Assembly: GCA_032718565.1 (NCBI GenBank)
Contig: JAVGVS010000404.1
Span: 264,135 to 328,134, forward strand
DNA: 64,000 nt
Reading direction: 5' to 3'
Origin: Distichodus sexfasciatus
Lineage: Eukaryota > Chordata > Actinopteri > Characiformes > Distichodontidae
The notes beneath the pieces are model-generated. The model was not told where the DNA came from. It saw only the letters and a program-made list of their open reading frames with translations, and ran no database searches. The position numbers and the translations under genes were made by a program. Below, piece by piece: positions 1-10,500 of the stretch (the stretch's first letter is position 1; every line of letters starts with the position of its first letter).

Positions 1-30
1 TACTTACTTACTTAATTAATCAATTATATA

Positions 31-115
31 TGGTGCTCTAGCGGTTAGGATATTCGCCTCTGAACTAAAAGGTCATGGGTTCGAATCCTACCTCCGATCC
101 TACCACCATTGGTAG
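31..115 (+). repeat. tRNA-derived SINE head
   Basis: The stretch has an A-box-like TAGCGGTTAGGAT and a B-box-like GGTTCGAATCC about 35 bases apart, as in tRNA-derived SINE promoters and close to tRNA-Glu. It does not close into a clean cloverleaf acceptor stem, so I call it a SINE relic rather than a tRNA gene. Confidence 0.55.
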
Positions 116-138
116 TACTACAAACAAGTTTCAGAGAA

Positions 139-462
139 ACTGTCCCTAACTCTCCCTCTTTCCCTCCCTACGTTTCTCCATACCCCCCACTCTCTCTTTC
201 ACCTCTCTATCTCCCCCTCTCTCTTTTCCCCTTCCCTCTCACTCCATTCCTCCATCCCTCCCATGTTCCCTTTATTCTCCCTCTTTCCCTCCATTTCTCC
301 ATCTCTCCTCTCATTTCTCTCCCTATATTTTTCTATTTCCCTCCCTAGCTCTCTCTGTTTCTCTCTTTCCGTCCTCTCCCTATCACTCCCCTTATTTTTT
401 GATCACTTTCTCTCATTCTACCTCCCTCCCACTTACTTACTTTCTTTCTTTCCCTCTAAATA
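139..462. repeat. polypyrimidine (CT-rich) tract
   Basis: About 320 bases are almost pure C and T on the plus strand. The open frames here are low-complexity Ser/Pro/Leu/Phe and are not genes. From 463 to about 590 I see no recognisable feature. Confidence 0.8.
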
Positions 463-594
463 AGAGCGTCTGCTAAAATATGCTGTAAATATAAATGTAC
501 TTTCCGGTCTGCGTCAAGACATGTGTTGTAAACTGCCAGCTATTAAAGCAGCTTTTCAGGTTTTTCTTGTGATTTACGTGTTAAGATGGCCGTG

Positions 595-717
595 TGAGCT
601 GTTAAAGCCCTGGGTAGGGCGCACTCGCAGGCGGCGGTTTGGTGTAGTGCCCTCGGTAGGGCGCGGGGCGTGAGCGCAGACGCAGCAGCAGCAGCAGCAG
701 CAGGACAGAGAGCCGTC
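595..717 (+). promoter_or_regulatory. CpG-rich 5' region of UBE2G2
   Basis: A GC- and CpG-rich stretch with a repeated GTAGGGCGC-like motif near 613 and 655 and a CAG triplet run near 690-702. It ends at the UBE2G2 start codon, so it is probably the TATA-less promoter and 5' UTR. The exact transcription start cannot be read from sequence. Confidence 0.5.
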
Positions 718-3700
718 ATGGCTGGAACGGCGCTGAAGAGATTAATGGCGGAATATAAACGTACGTACAGGACGGGGTCGGTTAAACTCGACTCACTGTC
801 CACCGTTACATTAGACTAGTCTAACTGAGCGCAGTCTGTGTGTAAAGCGGGATTGCAGTCCCGCAACACGAATATGAACAAACCCGCAGTAGCGCGCTGC
901 TGGAGCTCAAGTTGTTGTTGTTGATGATGATGATGATGCATGTGATGGTGATGTGTGTGGGTTTGCAGCTCATTTTTCCTCTTTGTGTGTGTTTGTTTGT
1001 ACAGAGTTGACCCTGAATCCTCCAGAGGGCATCGTTGCGGGTACGAGCTGAAATACAGATGATCAATACATTCATCGATTAATCAATCAACCAACCAATC
1101 ATCCTCCTCCCTCTATTCCTCGCTTTGCATTCTTCCCTTCATTCCTCTCTCCCTCTTTTTCCTGTTTCCTCCCTCCTTCTATTTCTCTCTCTCTCCCCCC
1201 CTCCCTCCCTCTATTTCTTTTTCCCCCTCTCCCTCTCTCTCCATCCCTCCCTTCTGCGGTGCTGTAATATGTCTCTTGGTGTCTTTCAGGTCCCGTGAAC
1301 GAGGAGATCTTTTTCGAGTGGGAGGCTTTAATCCATGTGAGTTTCTGCTAGTGATAGGAAGTTGGATCATTTACCGACTCAGACAGCACGAGTCTCGTTC
1401 ATAAAAAGGAATGAATCTTTTTTATGATGTTCGTTCATTTTCGTTCATTTTAGCAAAATATAATTAAAGTACCTGTTACCTCTCTAAGCATCTACTGCTT
1501 GCTTACTGGCATCGATGCACTACGAACCAGACAAAACTATAATGCTATAAAAACAGAAAATATTAATTCATTGTTTGCACTGGGTCTTTAGTCTATGATT
1601 AAGCTCCCACCTCCTCTTTTCTGACAAGTTTTTCGGGTTTTGAGTGGTTCGTTCATCATGTTACAGCCCAATTAGCTAATACTTGCCAGTCTGGGCGGGA
1701 AACGAATTGATTAGTTCATTTCTCCGAGTCTTCGGGTTTTAGATCGTTAGTTCATCACGCAACAGCCCATAAGCTTAACCTATGCAGTCTGAGCCGGAAA
1801 CAGAATTGATTAGTTCATCTTTCATCGTTCGTTTTTTTGTCACGTGACCACCTACCGGATCAGTACCACTTAGGCTTATGGGGCTGTCACGCTGCTGATG
1901 AGCGAGCGACTCAAACCCGAAGACTAGAAGATGAACTAATCAATTCTGTTTCCGGCTCAGACTGCATAGGTTAAGCTTATGGGGCTGTCACATGATGAAC
2001 GAACAACTCGAAAAACCAGAAGACTTGAATGCAAATGCGCATTCAAGAACGACCCATCTCTAGTTTCTGTCCAAAAAAAGGTGCTTCATCGTTTCACACA
2101 ACACACACTTCTACAAACACACCACCTTTAACCCCCCGAGTCTGGCACACATCTCAACTGCACCACCACAATACAGCGGTTACCTCTGGCTTTGTGTGAG
2201 CTGGTTTCATAAGAGCTGATTTGGATATACAGTATATAAAAATAGCAGCGTGTCCCGGGTTAGACGGCTCATTTAGACTTGTGTGTGTGTGAGGAAAGAG
2301 TTTCTTATCCTCATTACAGATCACTATCAGCCATCTGGAGTGAAAGAGGTGCTGTGAATATAAACATTTGCCTTTTAAATGAGGCTTTGAGATACCGACA
2401 GTCGTCCTGAACTCTTTCCCCCTCGTCTCTCCCGCCTCTCATCTCTCTCTCGCTCTCTCTCTCTCTCTGTCTCAGGGGTCCGGAGGACACGTGTTTTGAG
2501 GGAGGAGTGTTCCCTGCCATCTTGAGTTTCCCCTCTGATTACCCGCTCAGCCCCCCCAAGATGAAGTTCACCTGTGACATGTTTCACCCCAACAGTGAGT
2601 AATGTCACCTTTCCTCACTCCTGTGAGTTTATTGCTCGTATGGTATCAGCTTTGATGCGAACACGTAGCCTATAATTCATGTGTCCTTCAGTAAATCCTG
2701 TGTGCTGAATTCAAATCTGGAGGCACATTTTGTCTATCACATCAAGATCTTAAGTTATACATGGAAAAATACTTCATATAAGGAAAGTTTGCCTTACAGC
2801 TGAAAGTTATTGTGTCCACAGCACACAGTGCACCACAACCAAATGTGACCTCTGCATTTGACCCATCTGTGAAGGAGAAGTGGGCAGCTAACAAGCGCCC
2901 GGGAAGCAGTGCTTGGGGACGGTACCTTGCTCATGAGTACCTCAGTGATAACTACACCGGATCGAACCTGCGACCTTCTGATCACGGGGCGAACACCCTA
3001 CCGTTACGCCACCAACACCAGCTGTGTGATGTTTGGAAAATGTATTTGTTGCAACTAAATTACAAACAGAAGTTCATCCTGACACTTAAATCAAAACAAA
3101 ATGTACTGTTCAAAAGTGCTTTAGGCACTTGCTTTTGTGCTTGTGAGTGTCTGTTGTTTGCCGCTGCAGAAAGGAACAGTAATTGTTCATCATGTTTTGG
3201 TTACAGCGGCCCTGATATCTCGTGTCCATCACAGACGTATCTTAATAGAATCTCTCCCCATGTTCATCTCTTACGTCAGCCAAATTATAATTATACAAAA
3301 GCAAGTGGCTAAAGCACTTTTGACCAGTACATTATGTTTTGATTTAAGTCTCAGGTGAACTTCTGTTTGTAATTTAGTTGCAACAAATACATTTTCCAAA
3401 AGTCACACGTGTGAAGTATTTTTGCATATATAACTTAAGATCTTGATGTGATAGACAACATGTGCCTCCAGATTTGAATTCAGCACACAGGATTTACTGT
3501 AGGACACATGAATTAGACCAAGTAGCAGAAATGATTTATTTGTGATGCGGTGTAATTAGTCCACATAAGGTTTGCACGATAATAATAGAATCATATTAGA
3601 ATCGGCTGATAATTGCTTTATTTTAAGTCATCATCATCAGACCAATGCTTAGATTTGCCTGATATTTCCAGCCTGCACACCTTAAACATTTTTAACCAAA

Positions 3701-4767
3701 TTGCACGTTTGCTTCACTTGAATGTGAGCTCACACATGGGCTGTGTCCCGAGCCGTGTACTACTGCACTTAATAGTATGGTAGGTAAGGTGCTCTTATTT
3801 TTATTTTTCTATGTGGTAGTATGCATCTCAGGAAATAGCCGGGGTAGTAGCTTAACGGCTCTCTACACACTAGGTAGTGCACATGGAGTGTCATCGTGCC
3901 CTGTTTGACTTGGTACAGTACATAGGGCGGGAAGTGACTTTTTCATAAAATGTTGTGCACTACACTGGAAATGCTCCGTGCTCACTCCACTCTGCTTTCA
4001 CACTCGCTTGACTTGGAGCTGTGTTAGAAATGTCAGAACTAGGGTGTTATTTTTGTGCCAAACTTCGGAGGGTGTAGTGGAACTTTGGTGAGCAAAATAT
4101 CTTGTGTTTACACGCTCAACTCTGCCTTCCTCATTTATCCTCATAATTCCCATATCGTGCAACCTTAGTCCACACACCAACACCAAGTTTCATCAACATA
4201 TGATATATTGATTCAGTGAACGACAATTCTGCTGATATCACAAAGTCTGCTCTGTTACTTTCTCTTTTACTAGTCTCGGACTTGAACTGGCGGCCAACTC
4301 CCTAACCATTACACTACCGACTGCTTATGGGCTTATTCATGATCACATTGATGTATCGATGCAGACTGATGTATCGTAACACCCACTGCCTGTGTGTGTT
4401 TGTATTTGTGTGTGTGTGCGTGCAGTTTATCCAGACGGGCGAGTTTGTATCTCCATCCTGCACGCTCCGGGCGACGACCCCATGGGCTACGAGAGCAGTG
4501 CTGAGAGATGGAGCCCTGTACAGAGCGTGGAGAAGATTCTACTGTCGGTGGTCAGCATGTTGGCAGGTCTGAAACGCACAAACACACACACACACACACA
4601 CACATACGTTGTGGGTAACAGCTTTGCGTGTAACGTCTGTGTGTCTCTCCTCAGAGCCGAACGATGAAAGTGGAGCCAACGTTGACGCCTCAAAGATGTG
4701 GAGAGAAGACCGAGAGCAGTTCAACCGACTGGCTAAACAGATCGTCCGCAAATCACTCGGCCTCTGA
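718..4767 (+). CDS. ube2g2: Ubiquitin-conjugating enzyme E2 G2
   Basis: E2 enzyme that, in characterised vertebrates, accepts ubiquitin from E1 and builds K48 chains in ER-associated degradation with the E3 ligase gp78/AMFR. Exons: 718-760, 1005-1040, 1290-1336, 2476-2594, 4426-4566 and 4655-4767, each with AG/GT borders. The product begins MAGTALKRLMAEYK and ends KSLGL. The catalytic cysteine (C89 in the human protein) lies in GRVCISIL, codon 4446-4448, followed by the acidic GDDPMGYESS insert typical of the G2/R1 type. The exons total 499 bases, one more than the 498 needed for 165 codons and a stop. The surplus is at the end of exon 3, which reads ATC-CAT where the family has ATC-AT|G. Taken literally the frame shifts before exon 4; all later exons are conserved in the expected frame. 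A base-call error or a recent one-base insertion both fit. Identity is very secure; intactness is less so. Confidence 0.93.
1372..2065. mobile_element. Foldback/hAT-like MITE in UBE2G2 intron 3
   Basis: Positions 1763-1830 recur as the reverse complement at about 1930-1998, giving a strong hairpin. The outer right end reads ACGACCCATCTCTAG, a sequence typical of teleost hAT-type non-autonomous elements. There is no coding capacity. The outer limits are approximate. Confidence 0.55.
2672..3514. mobile_element. Long foldback element, SINE in left arm
   Basis: The outer arms 2672-2770 and 3425-3514 are reverse complements, as are the inner arms 3030-3140 and 3297-3403. The left arm is interrupted by a minus-strand SINE (2812-3029) and the right arm is not. 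The element lies in UBE2G2 intron 4. ORFs across it translate repeat sequence. Confidence 0.65.
2812..3029 (-). mobile_element. tRNA-derived SINE
   Basis: Full-length-looking copy of the commonest SINE in this window, in reverse orientation. The body (ACAGTGCACCACAACC...ATTTGACCCATC) comes first and the tRNA-like head last. The same consensus, with GGTACCTTGCTCATGAGTAC, recurs at least a dozen times. Confidence 0.7.
3735..4170 (+). repeat. Interspersed repeat family R1, copy 1
   Basis: This block is the reverse complement of sequence at 16975-17300 and 26160-26540, for example the segment around TTAACGGCTCTCTACACACTAG. It is non-coding and unclassified, probably a non-autonomous DNA element. 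A reverse-oriented SINE head fragment follows at 4262-4325. Confidence 0.6.
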
Positions 4768-5110
4768 TCACCACACACACACTTAACCAAGTAGCTGCAG
4801 CAGCAAACTCGATCTTACTTGATAGACTTTTCCATATTTCCCTCTGCTGTGGCATCACGTCAGCCTCCCAGAACCCTCCCACTGCAGCTCCTTCCCACTC
4901 AGCACTTTATCTGACCCAGACACATCTCCTTCTCTCGCTCTCTCTTGCTCTCTCTCTCTCTCTCTCTCTCTCACCGCGTGGAGGGATGAGGAAAGAGAAA
5001 GCTGTGCCAGATCACCGAGATCAGGACTCAGGCAGAGCGGAGCTGGAGAGTTTGCATGCTGATCACATCTGTATTCAAGTTGAGAAGAAGACGTGATGTG
5101 ATTTAATGTG

Positions 5111-5116
5111 AATAAA
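5111..5116 (+). terminator. Polyadenylation signal of UBE2G2
   Basis: AATAAA lies about 345 bases after the stop codon, in a plausible 3' UTR. It is the first canonical hexamer downstream. Confidence 0.6.
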
Positions 5117-5179
5117 GTGGTTTAAAAATACAGACTTATTAGTGCAAAGCTTTATTTGTGTGTGAGTGTGTGTGTGTGT

Positions 5180-5310
5180 GTGTAGTTAAAGACCAAGAGG
5201 TTGTAGGCTCAAGTCCAGCACTACCACCACTGGGCCCCTGAGCAAGACCCTTAACCCAATGTTGCTGCAGAGAGACTGTCTCTATACTGTAATTAGGAAA
5301 GTCGCTGCAT
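5180..5310 (+). repeat. tRNA-derived SINE fragment
   Basis: B-box-like GGCTCAAGTCC followed by a body with CTGAGCAAGACCCTTAACCC, a common teleost SINE tail. It is truncated at the 5' end. Confidence 0.5.
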
Positions 5311-5339
5311 AAATCACAATACTATAATATTAAATATTA

Positions 5340-5730
5340 TGGGTTGACCGATTATCGGGGGCCGATATTAGACGTTTTGCCGATAATCTGTGTTGGTGTT
5401 TAATTTTGACCATCAGCGATATTAAGTAACTGCAAGGTGCGCTACTGTGGTTCCACTGCTGTCTCTTCTCTCGTTTGCTCTCGACTCACTGCTTCATTTA
5501 ATGTCACGCCCACAACAGTCTCTGTGACAGGCTTTATGTCACATGAGAAGTAAATTAACGCTGAAGCCCTGTCACTCCCACTACACTCACACACAAGCAC
5601 AGCTCCGAGAAGGAGAGAGGAGAGTTTCAGCTGAGCTTGGTGTTCGTTTTCTTTTTTTGCATATCGGTTCCAAATATCGGTTATCGGCCACGTTAACTAG
5701 CAATAATTGGTATTGCTCGACCTCTTAAAT
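5340..5730. mobile_element. Non-autonomous DNA transposon (GGTTGACCGAT ends)
   Basis: The left end reads GGGTTGACCGATTATCGG and the right end is an imperfect inverted match (GGTATTGCTCGACCTC). A second truncated copy lies at 18352-18432 in USP40 intron 6. There is no coding sequence. Confidence 0.5.
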
Positions 5731-7508
5731 ATATACAGGAGCATATATCAACAATACGACGTTTGCCGATATCACAAAGTCTACAACAATACGATTTCCA
5801 TGTGATTCAGTTCAGGAGCCAGCGATCGACATCATATCCAGTTTAACACAAACGCTTCAACTCACAAAAAGCAACTAAAATATTGTTTGTAATTTTATTA
5901 TTCCTGGGCTCAACCAGATGTTTAAATGAACAACAATATTCTCTTTTAATAAAAATAAAAGAATTTAAATGTACATTTAATATAAGGTGACATTACAATA
6001 TATATGATGTCTGATTGATATTTTAATTGTGGATTGTTGCTATTGGCTTGAAGATAATTGAACTGATGTATCAATGTTTCAATATATCATTACACTCCTA
6101 GTGGCCACTAAGTATAAATTCCTCACTGCGCTGTAACAGTATCAACTCAATTTTCATCAACAGATGGAATATAGATGTTTTAGAGTTTAGATATCCCTGT
6201 ATTTGAGCTGTGTCAGTATGAATGTTTACAGGTTTTGGTACTCTAACATAATTTGGAAATAATCTGTGTGGTTGAGGTGATACAGAATGTGTATTTAGTG
6301 AAAGATGTAACTTGTATGGTGGTAAAATGGAGCAGTTGGTCGTGTAATGGTTAGGCAGTTGGCCCTAAGATCGGGAGGTTGTCGGTTCAAGTCTCGGACC
6401 GGTAAAGGTACCACTGATGGGAACCAAATACTTGGTTACTGTAATTAAGTAGAATTTTCGGGTATCTGTACTTGACTTTATTTTTGTGCCAACTTTTACT
6501 ACGTAGATTTTTAGCATGAATATCTGTACTTTCTACTCCTCACATTTTCAAACCAGGCTTGTTACTCTTGTTTGGTTTCATGTAAATTAGGTTTATTAGG
6601 ACATTTTTGCCGCATATTAACTGTTCCGTATCAGTAATGTGCACCATCCAGACAACCCTTCTGATTGGTTGAGGCTTAAAAACGTAGTAAACACATAGAA
6701 AAGACAATCCCATTGATGTATTGGTCTTTGCACGTGACGCACAACACGATAGATACGATAAAGAGAGAGGGAGAAAAAGAAACTAAAAGCAGGCGGCAAC
6801 TCGAGTTGAGTTGAGTTTATTTCTACAGCGCTCTTTACAGCACTATAATATTTGTTGTATGATGTGTTTAGGATAGAGGCGATCATCATGTATAATGAGG
6901 GTAACAAACAGCGCAGCTTTATGTATTCATGTGTCTTTAATTTTCTCTGCTCCATATAACGCATGGAGTCCAGTCAGCTTTGCCCTAAAATGCTGGTTTT
7001 ATCCTTCATGAGAGAACTTTATACTTTTATACTGTATGTTTTAGAGTCTGTACTGTTCTCTTTCACTTGAGTAAAGAAGTTGAGGCAATACTTCAACTTT
7101 TACTAGAGTCTTTTTAACCACATGCATCTATACGTCTACTGGAGTGAAGAATGCATGGACTTTTGACACCTCTGTGAGGTACTCAAGGTACTGTCCCCAA
7201 GAGCTGCCAAAAAAAGCTGCCCACTGCTCCTTCATGGATGGGTCAAATGCAGAGGTCACCTTTGGTTTTGTGTGCTGTGCTCATTCCCTAATCGTTACAC
7301 TACCAAGTGATGGCAAAGACATGAAGGGAAAGGACAGAGCAGGAACAAGGAAGAAATGCAGTCATCTCTCTCGCTCCTCCTTTTCTGAACCTCCTTTAAA
7401 GCTCCTCCTTTGCCCTCTCTCTCTCTCTCTTTAAATGCTGAGATGCTCTTTCACCTGCTCTCTTTCTCTCTCTCTCCAGCAAGAAAGGTTTGGACAGACC
7501 TAACTGTG
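5731..7508. other. Intergenic region, UBE2G2 to TSPEAR
   Basis: AT-rich non-coding DNA. It contains a plus-strand SINE head at 6333-6420 and a SINE-body relic at about 7180-7312. ORFs of 60-115 codons have no recognisable domains. Immediately upstream of the TSPEAR start (7380-7480) is a CT-rich tract. Confidence 0.5.
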
Positions 7509-10500
7509 ATGTCATCACCGTGGCTGATTCTGCTGTTGCTGATGAGAGGAGCGTCACCATGGCGACCATGCACAGGTAAGCACACTCCTAAACACATCTC
7601 TCTCCCTCTTGTGGTGTGTTCCAAAATGACTAGTGTCCTAGATGAGAGAGGACTAGCTGCATGTATTGTCTGTATTCTAAAAGTGTTGATATCTTAGATA
7701 TCACCAGATTATAAGGAACAATGAGTTGTCTCTGTCATCTGAGGGTTGCCGGTTCAAATCCCAGACCTGTAAAGGTTCCACTGAGGTACCTTGCACCACA
7801 ACCAAATGCGATTTGATCTACCTTTGAGGAAGCAGTGTTGGAGCTCTTTGGCAGCGCCCACAGAACAGTAGCTTGGGGACAGTACCTTGCTCATGAGTAT
7901 TTCAGTGGTTCCTTTACCAGTCTGGGACTTGAACCAGTGACCTTCTGATCATGAGAGTGGCACAACAACAGTTTTGGGGAGTTTTCTCCGGCGTCTCTCT
8001 CTCTCTCTCTATCAGATCTTCTCCCTCTGGACTTGTTATCTCATGTGACGTCACACAACTCCGCCCTAAAGGCAGTCCATGTGCTGCAGGATGGACAGAA
8101 TGGGAGTGGCATCAACTTCTCTGGCTCCACCCCCACTCTCAGGTTCCCCGCCTCTGAGCTCTTCATCAGCTGCTCTACCTTCCCTCCTGAGTTCTCCATC
8201 ATAACCACTCTGAAGCTGACACACATTCCACAGGTACACACTGTGTACACACACATTTCACAAGTACTCTAACAACCTCAAATCCCCACACACTCCAAGC
8301 CCACAGACTAACCTTGTGTTGTGTTGCTGCTGTGTTGCAGGAGAGCCAGTACGTGTTCTCAGTTCTGCGTAAGGACGGCGTTGTGCTGCTGGCGCTGCGT
8401 CTTTCCGCTAAAGGCCTGCAGCTGGTGTTCAGAGCTCACTCGGGACACGGACGCCTGACAGTCCGAGGGTTACGACTGGGGAACGGGCGTTGGCACAGAT
8501 TGGTGCTGGCGGTGTCGGGCCCTCATGCCACCCTGACGCTGAACTGCGGAGCTCCACTAGAGCTGTAGGGGCCACTTGTTACCATTGTTTACCTTACTTT
8601 TACATTCTTATCCATAACTACTTCCATCTCCTAATTGAAGCGACAGTCTTCCTGGAGCAACTTGGGGTTACTCTGGGGCCCAATAGTGGCTCCTGGGATT
8701 TGAACCCCCAATCTCACGATCACCAACACAGGGTTTTGGTCACTTAGACCATTGTGCCATCACTACCCTCATTGTGCTTAACTACCCTCATCACTAGACA
8801 CTTAACCCTAAGTTGCTCCTGGGAGACTGCCAGTCTGTTGGATTTTGTATTGCGGTTGCGTGTTAACGATGTTGATGTTGTGTTGGCAGAGAGCTGTTAA
8901 GCCCATTCCCCGAGAACCTCAGCACTGAGAACTCCTGGCTTTATGTGGGGAGTCGGGGGAAAGGGAAAGGCATCTTCTCGGTCAGTCGTTAACCTACTGA
9001 ACAACTCATACCTTTTTACCACTCATCGTTCAGATCTCTTATCTCTCTCTTTCCTCACACAGGGTATGTTGCAGCAGCTTGTTCTTTATCCAGGCTCAGA
9101 TGTCACCCTGCGTGTTTGTCCTGCCCACAAACCCTTATTCAGTGACCTCACTCGTTCTTCATCTCTCTCAGATATGACAGGTGAATCCTCATCTTCCCAA
9201 CCTCAGCAACAACAAAACTGGAGATCTGGAGTCAAGAACTCCTGGTGTTCACTGTCGTGTCTTGCATTCCACTGGACTCTTAAGTGAGAGTTGCTGGTTC
9301 TGAACATGTTGACACCGGCATGCCTGCTTGTGCTTACACTCCACCGCTGAGCTCAGTCCCGCGGTAATGTATGGTCATGACATGTTGATCGATGCTCAAC
9401 CCTGTTCTTCCCAAACCAAACAGCTGATTCTGCTTACTATGGAGAATTACCCACAGTGCAGTAGGCTCATTTGGTGGATGAGAATAGTGATAGATGGAGT
9501 AACGCACACCCACATGTGCTTATTCTGGCACTTCCATCAGTGGACGCTCTTCATGAGCTGTTTATTTTATCTTCATTAATGTTGTGCTAAATGAGCTAAT
9601 GATCAAAATGATCCAGAAAACACATTATAATTCCAACAGAAATGCAGAACTTCTTTCTCCTCCTCTTCCTCATTACCCCGTCTCACCTCTAATGATCTCT
9701 GACCCCATCATCTTCTCATGTGGTTATCAAAAAGGTTATTTTCCTCTCTACATTTGGTACAATGATGACCTTTGACTTTTCTATGCTGTGTGTGATGGGT
9801 TTCTGCTTTTGGTTGACAGAGGCAGAGCTTCGAGTGACGCTGGGCTCCACCCGGGTGTGTTCCAACCTGCAGCAGGGTAACCTGAGGCTGGATACTAGTA
9901 GGAGAGGCCTGTTCCTGTGTGATGGTTCTCGCTGGCTCTCTGTTCTACAGGGTCAGTGTCCTGCAGTGTCTACACACTACTGCACACACATTGGCCTGTT
10001 CAGCCAACATTTACACTTACATTTACAGCAGTTAACATACAACAGTGCTTTGTTGTCCAATATTTGTGGGTGCGTGTCTCAGAGAAGCAGCGTCTGGACT
10101 ATGTGGATGAGCAGCAGAACCTGTACACCAGCTCAGAGGCGCAGGACGTGGAGGTGTTTCAGGTCGAGGGGGTCGGACTGTTTGCCGCTGTGGCTCACCG
10201 CTCTGCCGCTGTAGGCTCGGCCGTGTACCACTGGAACCGTGGAGCCTTCCGGCTCTACCAGAACATCAGCACCAGCCGAGCCCACAGCTGGACACACTTC
10301 AGAATCCACAACATGGTCAGACACCATCAGAGACTTTTCCAGATGATTAGATCTGGACATTAAAAGCACAAGAAGGTCTGGCATTTACCTGTGTGTGTGT
10401 TCAGGTGTTCCTGGCTGTGTCAAACACCGAGCCACTGCAGTCGGAGCAGCAGGAGCAGTCTGTGATCTACAAGTGGAGTGTGAGGAAGAGGAAGTTTGCG

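Noticed and set aside
31..100. Possible tRNA-Glu gene
   Set aside because: A- and B-box words are present, but the acceptor and anticodon stems do not pair cleanly and many similar SINE heads occur nearby.
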